This document shows positions 13,266-36,680 of a DNA stretch of 64,000 bases, in pieces. The stretch is from Piscicola geometra. Its lineage: Eukaryota; Annelida; Clitellata; Hirudinida; Piscicolidae. The stretch spans positions 5,796,727-5,860,726 of the forward strand of contig OX030963.1 in the NCBI GenBank assembly GCA_943735955.1. Reading direction: 5' to 3'. The number at the start of each line of letters is the position of its first letter. Position 1 is the stretch's first letter. The notes under the pieces were generated by a model that was given only the letters and a program-made list of their open reading frames with translations, was not told where the DNA came from and made no database searches. Made by a program: the position numbers and the translations under genes.

Positions 13266-13611
13266 CATGGGCGGCGATCCTGGGAAGCTCTTGTGGTCCG
13301 GGCCTAAGGTGGACCCTCCCCACTTTTTTCAATAAAAACATTTTAACATTTTTGTTTTGATACAAGAATGATCGTCAAACGTGGCATAAAACAGAATATT
13401 TACATTGTAATACATTGTGAGTATGTATAGTTATAGTGATAGCTGTCTAAAACAAAACTATTCTTTTCTTACTTAAATAATCGTATCAAAACAGAAGTTT
13501 AAAAGTTTTTTTAAGTGGGGGAGAGGGGAGGGGTCCGGACCCCAGGAACCCCCCAGGATCATCCATGCTGGGTAGGATCCCTCCAAGATTTGCAGCAAAT
13601 CGCCGCCCCTG
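13266..13611. mobile_element. Non-autonomous hAT element (foldback MITE), copy 2
   Basis: Same family as 2019-2431. It begins CATGGGCGGCGATCC and ends GCAAATCGCCGCCCCTG, with flanking 8-mers CTTTTAAG (13258-13265) and CTTTTATG (13612-13619) matching at 7 of 8. The centre (TAATACATTGTGAGTATGT, GATAGCTGTCTAAAACAAAA) is highly conserved between copies. This copy lacks the duplicated poly-C subterminal segment of copy 1. It is non-coding. Confidence 0.85.
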
Positions 13612-14417
13612 CTTTTATGGCTAAGGGTTAATTAATAAAACTTAAAAGAATTTTTAAAAATAGCTATTTATAATTACACATAATAATAATATATTTGTAA
13701 ATTATACTTTTAAGGGTTAGGATTTTTAACAATTATTTAAAAGTTTTTTTCACTTGAAAAGTTCATCATTTTAATATAACTAATGATATGAGCTGGAAAT
13801 TACTCGATTTCTAGGCTAAATTATTCAACCATGTAAAACAATACATCTCAAGACATTTTACTTTCAACAAGTTTTATTCTATTCTAAAAGACTTTACACT
13901 CGATTACGAACCACGCAAGAAGCATTTGAGAAACATTTCTTGAAAGCAAAATAAAATGAGACACAATATAAAAGGATTTTAATTAACCTACCTAATTTTG
14001 CTGTCTTTTTTCAGATTTTTAGCAGTATTTCAACATATTCATCAATACATATTTTCAATTAATTGATCCTTTAAATGAGATTAAAATAATTATGATTTAA
14101 ATTCGTAAAATATGTAATATTAATCAAATTCATAAACCAGTATTGGTGTTTAATTACTATTTTAAAGTGTGAACTCTAAGTGGTTCTTAAAAATGTATAA
14201 ATTAAAGTAATAATTAAGAAGTTCAAGTAAATAGGTTGTAAGCCGAACAAAACAACGATTCTAGCTTCAACCACCTTTATATACTCTATCCTCACCATCC
14301 CTCCATCTCCTCACTCATCCTCCATTCCTTTCCATCATTTTAAAAACTTTTTCCAGCCAATCAAACCCTCTCATTTCCATAACTCCGCCCATGCGGTTCT
14401 TTGGTTGGAGAGCTGAG
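13612..14417. other. AT-rich spacer, no gene seen
   Basis: No supported frame. The composition becomes less AT-rich from about 14270, approaching the putative promoter. Confidence 0.5.
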
Positions 14418-14460
14418 TATAAAATGTAGGAAGTGAGCTCTTAATTTTTATCGATTCATG
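14418..14460 (+). promoter_or_regulatory. Candidate TATA promoter and short 5' exon
   Basis: A TATAAAA box at 14418-14424 lies downstream of CCAAT-like sites (CCAATC at about 14357; inverted CCAAC in GGTTGG at about 14402). It is followed about 35 bp later by a strong donor, ATG|GTAAGT. The acceptor TTTATTTAG at 15609-15617, just ahead of the GatB start codon, could receive this exon, making it the GatB 5' UTR. This link is inference. Confidence 0.35.
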
Positions 14461-14775
14461 GTAAGTTTTCACAAGTATTTTGAGCTCAACATCTTCATCG
14501 TCTACTGGGTTGTTATTCTATTTCCGTGGGTGGGATCTTTCAATATGGCTCCCTTATAGTCTCTTCAGTTTGACGTGTATGTCAATGGTTAGTTAACAAG
14601 TCGTTTTAGTGATAATATATTTTAATTATGGAAATTATCTTTTAAATAAGTTTTAAAAAAGTATCGAATTAAAATAGAAGAGCAGCTAATTTCAAAAAAT
14701 TATCGAGTTTATCAAATATTTAATTGATTTATTTAGAATCCATTCATTTATTCATTCACTCATTAGCCCACTGAT

Positions 14776-15240
14776 TTGATTATCCAACCACCCAACTCTT
14801 ATTTTATTACTTTTTTCATTCATCTATTCGTTCATCCATCTATTCATTCATCTATCTATTCCTACACTCATCTATTCGTCTACCCATCTATTCATTCATC
14901 CATCTATTCATCCATCCATCTATTCATCCATCCATCTATTCATCCTTCCATTAATTCATCTATCCATTTATTCATCCATCCATCTATTCATTCAATATCT
15001 TTTCATCAATCCATCTATTCATCCGTCCATTCATTCATCCATCAATTTATTCATTTATCTGTTCGTCCATCTATTTATTAATTAATCCATCTTTTCATTT
15101 ATCTATCTATTCATTCAAGCATCCATCTATCCATTCATTCATTCATCTATTGATTCATCCATCTATTCATTTATCCATCCATCTATTCATTTATTCATCT
15201 TTTCATTCATCCATTCATCCATCCATACATACATTCCTCT
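14776..15240. repeat. Degenerate ATTCATCCATCT repeat
   Basis: Tetranucleotide-based array (CATC/TATT/CATT mixtures). The open frame across it, rich in Ser-Ile-His, is a repeat translation. Confidence 0.9.
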
Positions 15241-15631
15241 ATCTGTCTGCCCTTCCTTTCGACTTTCTGTTTGACCCCAGGGTCACGTAGCTACTTCATT
15301 AGTTCGACTTGTTCTGACAGCATGCTTATCAAAACAAGAGATTGACACTTACTTATTTCTTGGGTATTTGGTACATTTCAACATTCTTTGAAATAAAATA
15401 AATCTATTTCGATATGAGCTCTTATGCTATGAAGCGTGTTTTTAAGCTATTCATTCCAATTCAAAAGTTAAAAATACATAAAAAAAAGTTTTTTTTTAAA
15501 AATATTTTTTACAAGTTTAATTAATTTTTTAAATATTTATTAAATGTCAAAACGTCAAATATCAAAAAGTTCTTAAAATCGAAACTAAACTAGCTTCACT
15601 TTTCAAATATTTATTTAGATTAACTTTTAAA

Positions 15632-21971
<6,340 letters not shown>

Positions 21972-24084
21972 AAAGTTGGAGATCTTTTTATATTATTTGT
22001 TTTATTTTAATGTGTTTATTATTTTAACTAGTTTTTATTTAATTGTCAGTACTAGAATATTGAATTTGATTGTTTTGAAATGTATGATTTATGTCTTAAA
22101 TATTGAAAAAATTGTGCTAAATAAATTTCCGCTATGATGAAATAATTTAACTGATTTATCGTCAAAATGAATTAACGTTATTTTTTTAACGGTAAGATTC
22201 GTTAATGGCCGTTAATTTCTCTCGAATTCGCTTCAATTGAATGTGTGAAATATAGTCAAAACTGATACTCCTTTTACTAAAAGATAAATATAATCCATTT
22301 TTTTATATTGTAAAACGAAAAAAATTCAAGTTACTTGATGCAGCATATAAAGGTGTTAAACAAAAAATAACAGTTAATTATAAGTTTATTATGAAATGAA
22401 AATAAAGTACAAACAAAAAATCACTAAAAATAAAAATTTAAGAGTTTGGCGGCTAAAAACGAAATTAAAGCAAAAAATACTTTTAAATAAAATAAATTAA
22501 CATTGTCGACAAAATGTTTTTTTTAAATTCTATAGAACATTTATTTTCCAAAAACACTCAATGGCTTCACGTATTTCTTATACTTCTGCGGCTGAATTTG
22601 TAGCTGCCGCAGATTCAAGCTTTTGAAATGAGTATCGGGTTGAATAGGAAAAAAAATTTATTCATAACAAAATTATGTTGAAAATGATAATATAAATTTT
22701 GTTTTATAACAAAATTTTCTATTTTAAAACACGCATGTTTTGGAAATACTAAAAAGTCTGAAAACTAAGCCCCCCACTGAAATTATAATATTTATTTTTT
22801 TAATTTTTCTTTTTTTTCTTATTTTCTAAATTAATATTTTCAATACATGGCCAAAGACAGCTCATAAACGAAAAGACAATCAAAATGTGTTTTGTTACGA
22901 TAATCGATCCAGCGATTATTGCTTGCTAATAAAGCCGTGCATTGACCACTATGTGAGGCTATTAACAGTCTGGGAAGATGCTGTCTGATGCTGATAGCAA
23001 ATAGCTTAGTTTTAAACTGCCAATTCAGCCGCAGAAGTGAAATATGCAAGAAATTTATTAGAGTGGCGAAAGATTTATTAAAAAAACTATAGGCCTAATT
23101 TTAACTCTATACAGAAATAGCCACCAACAGCTAAAGGATGCGCATGTGCATACATTTTCAGTCACATAAGTATTTTCACACGTTAAAGTGCCTAAATATT
23201 CAGTCGCAGAAGATCTTATCATGTAACAAATCTTTACACACCGAGAAAATAATATTCTAAACTTTAATCTTACATTACACAACTTAAAGGTTTTAGGAAA
23301 AAATTGTTGCATTATTATAATGACCTAACTCAAAAATTAATATTGAATAATGTAGATTTTTGGGTTAAACGGCTTACATTGAAGTCATCGCAAAATGTTA
23401 CCAGAAACAGATAAACTATCCCAAGTGCTTTCAAACGTTTCACTATTTGGGTTTCATTTGTCGGATAACAGATATACTCAACCAGTTTTTATTTTTTCAC
23501 ATAATTTTTTATTAAGTTGCTCACAATTTCAGTGCATAAAAATGTTGTGAAGTTGAAATGGAATGATTTTATTTGTTCTTATCAAAAATGATTTCTTAAG
23601 TGACTTAATAAATATGGATTAACGTAAATATTAAAGGTAACAATTTTATTATAATTTTTCCATTTTATGTATTAAAATTTTTTTCCTCCATTCTGTCTAT
23701 AAAAATTCCAATAGCTTTCAGTCATAAATATAATTTTTAAATCTCGGAATCTTATCTTAGCAAGTTTTTGAATTTGGTTTCAAGATAATTGATTTAATTA
23801 CAGTTTATGTAGTTCAACTCAATTCAACTCTTTGTCGAAGAAAATTCTAATTAGAAATCATGCAATAGTAAAGAGTGAAATGCACAGGGCATTACTCTCT
23901 TTGCTATAATTAAAAATAATTAGTTCTCAAAGCATCAAACTAATGACTCAGAAGTATATTAATTGACAATAGTTAATTCTTTTCCATTTTACTTCAGAGA
24001 GGATGCCACTTATAAAGGAAGAATACTTCGAGCCTTCTACGGGAATATTTAGAGTGTAACATACAAATACAATAAAACCCCACG
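21972..24084. other. AT-rich spacer between GatB and the annexins
   Basis: A GatB polyadenylation signal candidate, AATAAA, is at about 22120. No gene was recognised. An inverted pair lies at 22584-22599 (CTTCTGCGGCTGAATT) and 23023-23038 (AATTCAGCCGCAGAAG), which may mark an old foldback element of about 470 bp. Confidence 0.5.
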
Positions 24085-24108
24085 TGATCATTTATGCCTT
24101 AAATACAG
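24085..24108 (+). promoter_or_regulatory. Annexin 1 proximal promoter block shared with annexin 2
   Basis: TGATCATTTATGCCTTAAATA lies 85 bp before the ATG and is followed by CAGCTGTTTAA. The second annexin has TGATCATTGATGTATTTAAATA at 79 bp before its ATG, followed by CGGCTGTTAA. TTAAATA may be the TATA-like box. Conservation between paralogues in otherwise unalignable DNA suggests function; the role is inference. Confidence 0.55.
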
Positions 24109-24169
24109 CTGTTTAAATCGGGGGTAAGTATCTCAAGTGGAATAAACGAGTTGGCTTTTAGATGAAAAG

Positions 24170-30251
<6,082 letters not shown>

Positions 30252-30268
30252 GCGCTACATAAATTGTG
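30252..30268 (+). promoter_or_regulatory. Conserved motif directly after the annexin 1 stop codon
   Basis: GCGCTACATAAATTG follows TAG with no gap; annexin 2 has GCGCTATATAAGTTA at the same offset (36665). The same core (GCGCTATA-AAAT) occurs in three LINE 3' tails at 31973, 45878 and 50561. Confidence 0.5.
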
Positions 30269-30999
30269 ATGATCATTATAATTAGATAGAAGATTTACGT
30301 TTTTAGATGTGATTTTAATGAAAGGGAGCTTATTTAACCTATTACTACTCACTGACTCATTTTATATTTCTAATAATTTATGGAAATTATTTAAATATTT
30401 ATATATGAATCAGATAAAGGTTTCTAACTTCCATTTTTGATTAAAAATTATTTGATTATTTGATTGTAGATATGAACTTTTTAAACTTTATTATTTTCGT
30501 CGAAAAAAGTGCATTCCTTAATGAACTTCTACTAAGCAAATTGTATTATAATTATGTATATTTAATCCTTGCATTTCAATACTCTTATATTGATTCACAA
30601 CTATCTAAGATGGATCTCGTGTTTCTAACTACTAGTTTTAGGCAAATTATTCGGGCGATAAGCTAGATCCGGTTCGATTTTTTAAAACAGATTTATTTGA
30701 GAAACCAGTGAATTTAATAATTTGAAATAATGTCTTTTTCAAAGAATTGGATGTGTTTTTTCACAATTTAGTGAAAATAAAATGTTTAATAAAAACGAGT
30801 TTGAATATTTAAATTACCTTCCAATTGCTAAAAACTATTTTATGACTTAGATTCATGGTCTAAATGGAAAGAAATCTCCTCTTTGGTTTTATTTCTTAGT
30901 TTGGTTGGTGATGGTTTAATCTTTTTAATTTAATTTCAGTTCTTCTTGAGAGTTAAAAAAATCATACCAAAAGAACCTACGATCTTCACAGAAAACGAT
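30269..30999. other. AT-rich 3' flank of annexin 1
   Basis: No gene recognised. It contains AATAAA candidates near 30776. The 68-codon frame at 30460-30666 has no recognisable family. Confidence 0.5.
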
Positions 31000-31470
31000 T
31001 CATCAACATCACCAGTAGGAAACAGTTAGGGGTTGTGTTGCGTGAAAAACTTCTATGGAACAGACAGTTTGCAGGTTTCCAAAAAGGCAACACAATAGAG
31101 AAACAAAATCTTGACTGAAGTGAAGGCTCAATCCTCAAAGGCTCTTGTAAGACTAATCCTGGAATACGCATCGACTGCATGTGACCCATACAAGGAAATT
31201 AACCATTACCCAACTGGAAGCGGTACAACAACGAGCTGCAAGTTTTTGAAAAAAAGATTCCAGAAAAGCCAGCAGCACAAGCCAAATGATCGCCAATCTG
31301 GGATGGCAATCTCTGAAGCCCCTTTCTAATGGCTTCCGATGGGTTCTAATGTACGAGATCACTCACGTCCTAGTTAAAGTCAGTCTGAACCACCACGCAG
31401 CTGTGTCTCTCTTGAAACGATTTAGCTATTAAGTACCCGCAGCAAGTGGATTGAGCTTTTAATGTAGGCA
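31000..31470 (+). pseudogene. Fragment of CR1/jockey-type LINE reverse transcriptase, C-terminal end
   Basis: In broken frames the DNA reads LGVVLREKLLWN, then LTEVKAQSSKALVRLILEYAS..CDPYKEIN, then NLGWQSL. This is the typical post-catalytic part of jockey/CR1 reverse transcriptases (YLGV-L-LSWN .. L-RP-LEYAS--WDP .. M---L-W--L). Frameshifts and stops interrupt it, so it is dead. The endonuclease and catalytic YADD part are missing. Confidence 0.75.
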
Positions 31471-31659
31471 CTTGACATTTCGATGGGTTAAGATTTCGAG
31501 AGTTTTCATGACAGTTTCGAAGTAGTTTAATTTTAATAAGCGCTGTGCCAAATACAGGATTCACTATTTGAGCAAATATGAAAACTCAAACGAAGTCTTA
31601 GGGCGAATACGAATAATGTACACTGTAGTCAAGTTTTTTCTGCCAACCTCGCTTCTGTT

Positions 31660-31930
31660 CGATCAATCCACCGAAAAGCAGAGTACGTTTGTCTTTTGAG
31701 GTCATTCTATAGACTCTCAATGGTTTGTGTATGGGCTCCTTCAGTGAGGTTCACGAAGCTGGGGGAATGGTTCACAGTAGAGGGCTTGTATTCCATTCCA
31801 GCCATCGCTTTAATTCCTCGATAAGATGCCAACATATCTGAAAAAATGATTGAGTCGGGAGCGATGCAGGCCTGTGTCCAGTAGAGTGGACACAGTTCGA
31901 TCTGGCACCACATACAGGACATTTTTAGAT
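31660..31930 (-). pseudogene. Fragment of ISXO2/Merlin-like transposase
   Basis: The minus strand reads CMWCQIELCPLYWTQACIAPDSIIFSDMLASY..GAHTQTIESL, matching the catalytic segment of the intact copy at 56931-57827 (CIAPGSIISSDKWASYPGIE .. AHTRTIDSLW). The N-terminal half is absent. It keeps Glu in the TIES motif where the intact copy has Asp. Confidence 0.8.
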
Positions 31931-31944
31931 ATTTTCCCTGGGTT

Positions 31945-32010
31945 TGAAGAGCGATTTTGAATTAGATAAAAATCGCTATATAAATAAACTAAATTGATTG
32001 ATTGAGTTTC
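31945..32010 (+). repeat. LINE 3' end with stem-loop and (TTGA) tail
   Basis: GAGCGATTTTGAATT..AAAATCGCTATATAAAT forms a hairpin (AGCGATTTT with AAAATCGCT), followed by TTGATTGATTGA. The same arrangement occurs at 45853-45915, indicating the 3' end of one LINE lineage. Confidence 0.65.
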
Positions 32011-32480
32011 CCACACTGCCGAGAAATTCACAGTCCTGAGTGGTTTTTACGTCGAACGATGAGAGTTTTATCAATCTAGACGTATAGGTCCGGAACGCAG
32101 ACAATAAAAGTTGTAGTCTGCAACAGTCACCGTATATTTCCGTTCGGAGATATACGGCTTGTTTGATTTTGTCTTATAATTTTCATCCAAACTATCATAT
32201 AAATGTAGCGAGTGTTATGCTTGAACTTAATGTATTTCTCAAAAAGACTTGTTTTTCACATTTTTATACCTTTTAATGAAAACTAATGATCATATTAGGT
32301 GCATTTAAATCTAACAATCGTTAAGCAATATTATTAGAACTGTTACTTTTTGTTTATTTAACGTTACTGTTTGTGGAGTTTATCATCAAAGTAAATTTTT
32401 TTAACACTTCAGCTTCACTAAGAAAGAATTTTATTTATCTCAGAAACAGAATTAATCAGTTTACTGAGTCTGAAACCATG
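32011..32480. other. Annexin 2 upstream DNA, no gene seen
   Basis: AT-rich with no recognisable feature apart from the promoter block that follows. Confidence 0.5.
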
Positions 32481-32505
32481 TGATCATTGATGTATTTAAA
32501 TAGTA
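32481..32505 (+). promoter_or_regulatory. Annexin 2 proximal promoter block shared with annexin 1
   Basis: TGATCATTGATGTATTTAAATA at 79 bp before the ATG corresponds to the block at 24085 in front of annexin 1; both are followed by a GCTGTT(T)AA motif. Confidence 0.55.
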
Positions 32506-32559
32506 AGCGGCTGTTAAGCTAGAGATTCCAAAGTTACTGTAATACTTGAATTCTTCAAG

Positions 32560-35500
32560 ATGGCTACGGTAAATAATTATTTATTTGTTTATTAGATTTT
32601 TATCTGATAAGCTTTTTTTAGAAATATTTTTCAAATTTTTATTGGTTTAAACTTTAAAGTCTTAGTTAAAATAGTAATTTTCTTTCTATAACGAACCTTT
32701 TCAGTACATTTAAACCAAAAAAGTTAACCTTAAAGAATTATTTCTAAATTGAAAGTGACTTTAAAATAATTTTTTTTCCACACGATGTTTTTAGATCCTT
32801 GATAACCCAAACTTCAATGCTGAGGCGGCTTCCCAGACCCTCAGATCCGCCATGAAAGGATTTGGTGGGATAAATCACTTTAAAAAATTTAGAACTTTGA
32901 ATTAATGTAAAAATATTTTTTTTATTTAATAACAATTTCAAAAAAAGGTATAAAGTAAAAATCAATATTTTTGACAGTAATCATTTTAAAATTTTAAAAC
33001 TTTGAGCTAATATCTGCAGGGACTGATGAAGACGCCATCATAAAGGTGTTGGCACAGCATTCAAATGCTCAAAGACAAGAGTTATGCACCAAGTTCAAGA
33101 GCATGTTTGGGCGGGTGAGTGGTTGAGATTAATTAAATGATGGGTAAAGTGAAAATACACAGAATATTTTGTATTTTGAAACAATCATTATTAATGGCAT
33201 TTTTACACCCCCACGCTTACAGGATCTGATATCTGATCTGAAGAGTGAGCTGGGAGGTAAGTTGGAAGCAGTAATCATTGCCCTCATGGACCCCTTTCCT
33301 CTCTTCCTCGCCAAGCAACTGCGTGGAGCTATGAAGGTGTGTGCCCTTATCTCACTTTCAATATTCAGTTAATAATCTTTTCAAATAAATTACCCATTAA
33401 TAAACCCATTTTTTGATGATAATGTTAGGGATAGGGATAATGATGATAGAGATAATAAAGATAATAATTATCTCGCCACTTCCTTAGGGAGCAGGAACAG
33501 ATGAGCAGGCACTGATCGAGATAATCTGCCCACGACCGAACAATGAGATCAGAGCCATCAAGAGCCACTATGAGAAAGGTTGTTATATTTGAGAATTTTA
33601 ATTGATTTTATTTTGATTAAAAAAACATTTTAGAATAATTATTTTATTATTATTGGTTGTTTATTTTTTTAGTTGAATCATCAACCATATACTACTAATA
33701 CAGTATTATTAATAGTACATTTCACATTAATATTAATAGTACTAATGATAATAATAATAATATTGTTATTATCTTATTCAGAACTTTATCTAATCTCATT
33801 CACTTTCTTATCATCATCAATCACTAACACAACCATTATAGAACTCATTCCTCCATCTAAAACACCAACACCATCCACCACTTCCATCAACCACCACCAT
33901 TCACCACTACTATCATCACCCCCTTCCCCCCAACCTTTCACTACCACTCATCACTACTATCATCACCCCTTCTTCCTCTTTTGCCCACCACCAATCACTA
34001 CCTCCCATAAACGCCCACCACCATTAACAACTACTATTATCACCCAATACCATTCCACACTACTATCTTCACCATCCCCAATCATCACTCCCCCCCCACA
34101 ATCTCCCACCCAAGCACCACAAACCCACCCATCCTCCCCTCCACATAGAGTATGGTCGTAGTCTCGAGGACGACGTGAGGGGTGACGTGGGCGGTGATCT
34201 GGAGTGCTTACTGGTCTCTCTCCTGCAGGCGAACAGGGATGAGGGGTGGGGAGTCGATTGGAGTCGAGCTGATGCCGATGCTGCTGCCTTGATTGAGGTG
34301 CTTGTGGGGTGATTAGCTGGAGGAGGGAGGGGGGAAGATGTGGTGTTTGAAGGAAGGGCTGGGATGGAATGTTAGGCGGGTGGTTGGGAGAGAAAGGATG
34401 GTCTGGAAGGGGGTAGGTGCATTTAGATTGATGGGTTTGGGGTGGGGTGGTCGGTTGTAAAAATGATGATAAGTGAGAAGAGGGTAATTGCTTTAATAAA
34501 ATAGGTTTTGGATAAGTGAGGATCTTTGAAAAACGATTCTCAACATTTCACTTAGCATCATTTCCATGATTCAACTATCGAAGTGCCGACAAAGCCACTG
34601 GGTGCACTTTCTACACCAGCATCTTAAACTCCCTTCACCACCACCATAATCTCAAACTCATCTCAAACTCCCCCCTCCCTTTCCACCATAATCTCAAACT
34701 CCCCCCAGTAACTCCTCTTCCCCACCTTAAACACCCACCCATACATCAAACCCCACACCACACACCACACCAGGCAGGGATGGGACAAGTGGGCACAGAC
34801 GAATCGGTCTTCAACTCGATTCTCTGCACTCGCAATTTTCAGCAATTGAGGGCCACTTTCGATAAGTACAAGGAGCAGTCGGGCAAGGGAATTGTCGAGA
34901 CGATCGAGAGTGAAATGACTGGCACCCTGGAGAGTGGCTTCAAGGCTCTTGGTGAGTGGGTGGTGGTGGTGGTGATGGTGGATAGGGTGGTAAGTGAGTG
35001 GGTGGGGTGGTGAGTGGGGGAGGGGGGGTGGTGAGTTAGTGGGTGGGGGTGGTGAGTGAGTGGTGGTGGTGGTGGGTGAGTGGGGTGGTAAGTAAGTGGG
35101 GGAGGGGGTGGTGAGTGAGTGGGTGTATAAGGGAGCGGGTGGATGGGGTGGGTCGTTCAAGGGATGGTTTGGAAGTGGTGTGGGGTGTATTGAGGTGGGT
35201 AGGTACATAGAGAGTGGGTGGAATGTATTGGGGTGAATGGGTGTTAAGTGAGTGGGTAGAGTTGTTGAGTGGTTGGGGGGTTAGTGAATGGGTGGTTGGG
35301 GTGTATGGTAAGGGTAATTGAGTGCGTGTTTGAGGGGCTCAGTGAGTGGGTGAGGTGTAATTACTGGGTAGATTTGAATAAATTAGTGGGCGTGCTGGTA
35401 AGAATGAGTGGCCGCATGTGTTTATGGTTTGATGACGAATCTTCACGGGAATTTGAATGAGAGCTCGAAGCATGGCTAAAGGATTTGGCAAATAAAGAGA

Positions 35501-36664
35501 GCTGTGTTTGAGTGATTTATTGATTTTTTTAATATTACACTGAAAGATCATTGCCTCTATTCATTGAGTTTAACCTAACTTCTTTCACCATTTCCCAACT
35601 TCCTTTCTTTCCTTCAACCATTTTCAACTTCATTTTTTCATTTTTGTCTCACTATTACGACCCTTAACACCACCTCAATCCTTTTCTTCCTTCTAACCAT
35701 TATTTTTTCCCCTTCTTCCTTCCTCCCACCACTACCATCCCCTTTCTTGTTGTCACCACCAAAAACCTACTTTTCTACCACCTCTCACCTTAACCCTAAC
35801 TCTACCCCTACTCCTTCTACTGACCCTTACCCTAAACCTATCTTTCTACCGCCTACAATCCTTCCCTTTCTACCACCCCTAACCCTAAACTTTAGTCCAT
35901 CATTTCTACCCCAGGTTCTAACCCTAAACTCAACCCTAATCCTACCCTACCTTTTCTATCACCCCTACCCCTTACCTACACCCTTTCTCTCATCCCTAAC
36001 CCTGCCCCTTACCTACACCCTTTCTTTCATCCCTAAGCCTACCACTCCTACAACCTCCAATCTTAACACTATCCTTTTTACCGCCTCTAACCCTAAACCC
36101 TAAATCTAACCCTTTCTAACATCCCTTACCCCAACCCCAACCACGTCTCTCTCCCTCCCCTTCTCCTCAGTCAAGTACATCATCGACTCTAACGCCTACT
36201 TCGCCGAGAGACTCTTCAAGAGCATGTCAGGAGCTGGCACCGACGACCAAGCCCTCATCCGCCTTATCGTCACCAGATCAGAGGTGCTTTTTGAAAATTG
36301 AAGTTGTGAATTTGTGTGTACTTTTTGTTTAATTTTAACTTAAATAAAATGTGCTTTTTATCATTTACTTCTTCTGAACTAAACTACTCTCCACTCCATC
36401 TCCACCCATCCATCGATCTGCACCACTACTACTTGCATCCACCTCCTTACACCACCCATCAAAACCATCCCACCACCCATCAACACCATCTCACCACCCA
36501 CCACACCACCCACCACACCACCCTCCCATACCACCCAGTTCGACCTCAAGCACGTCTCACAGTCCTTCAGCACCAACTATGGACAGAGCCTGGCCGACTT
36601 CATCAAGGGAGACTGTGGTGGCGATTACTGCCAAGCCCTTCTCGCCATCCTGGGCAATAATTAA
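32560..36664 (+). CDS. Annexin (paralogue 2), four intact calcium-binding repeats
   Basis: Nine coding exons: 32560-32568, 32795-32864, 33020-33114, 33223-33336, 33488-33578, 34149-34297, 34774-34951, 36171-36283, 36539-36664 (TAA), giving 314 residues. All four repeats keep the type II calcium loop: MKGFGTDEDAII (about residue 22), GAGTDEQALIEII (97), QVGTDESVFNSIL (about 180) and GAGTDDQALIRLI (about 257). The protein ends LLAILGNN, like paralogue 1. Exon lengths equal those of paralogue 1 (95, 114, 91, 149, 178, 113, 126), so the pair arose by tandem duplication of a complete gene. Its exons are more GC-rich than paralogue 1 and its introns 6 and 7 are G-rich at the 5' side and C-rich at the 3' side. 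Role: calcium-dependent membrane binding in the cytosol. Confidence 0.96.
34952..35300. repeat. GGTGG/GAGTGGGTG minisatellite at the 5' end of annexin 2 intron 7
   Basis: Irregular GTGAGTGGGTGGTGGTGG-type repeats begin at the donor itself and continue for about 350 bp. The 3' part of the same intron is C-rich. Confidence 0.85.
35775..36125. repeat. Degenerate CCCTAAC telomere-like repeat, 3' part of annexin 2 intron 7
   Basis: Many CCCTAA and CCCTAAC heptamers mixed with ACCCCTACC and CTTTCTACC. Only short runs (two or three units) are perfect. It could be an expanded C-rich intron tract and need not derive from a telomere. Confidence 0.7.
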
Positions 36665-36680
36665 GCGCTATATAAGTTAC
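36665..36680 (+). promoter_or_regulatory. Conserved motif directly after the annexin 2 stop codon
   Basis: GCGCTATATAAGTTA follows TAA with no gap, as GCGCTACATAAATTG does after the annexin 1 stop codon. Confidence 0.5.

Noticed and set aside
34663..35208. 181-codon minus-strand frame
   Set aside because: It is antisense to annexin 2 exon 7 and its G-rich intron; a shadow of C-rich composition.
35775..36125. True interstitial telomere
   Set aside because: CCCTAA runs are short and mixed with other C-rich words; it reads better as a C-rich intron tract.
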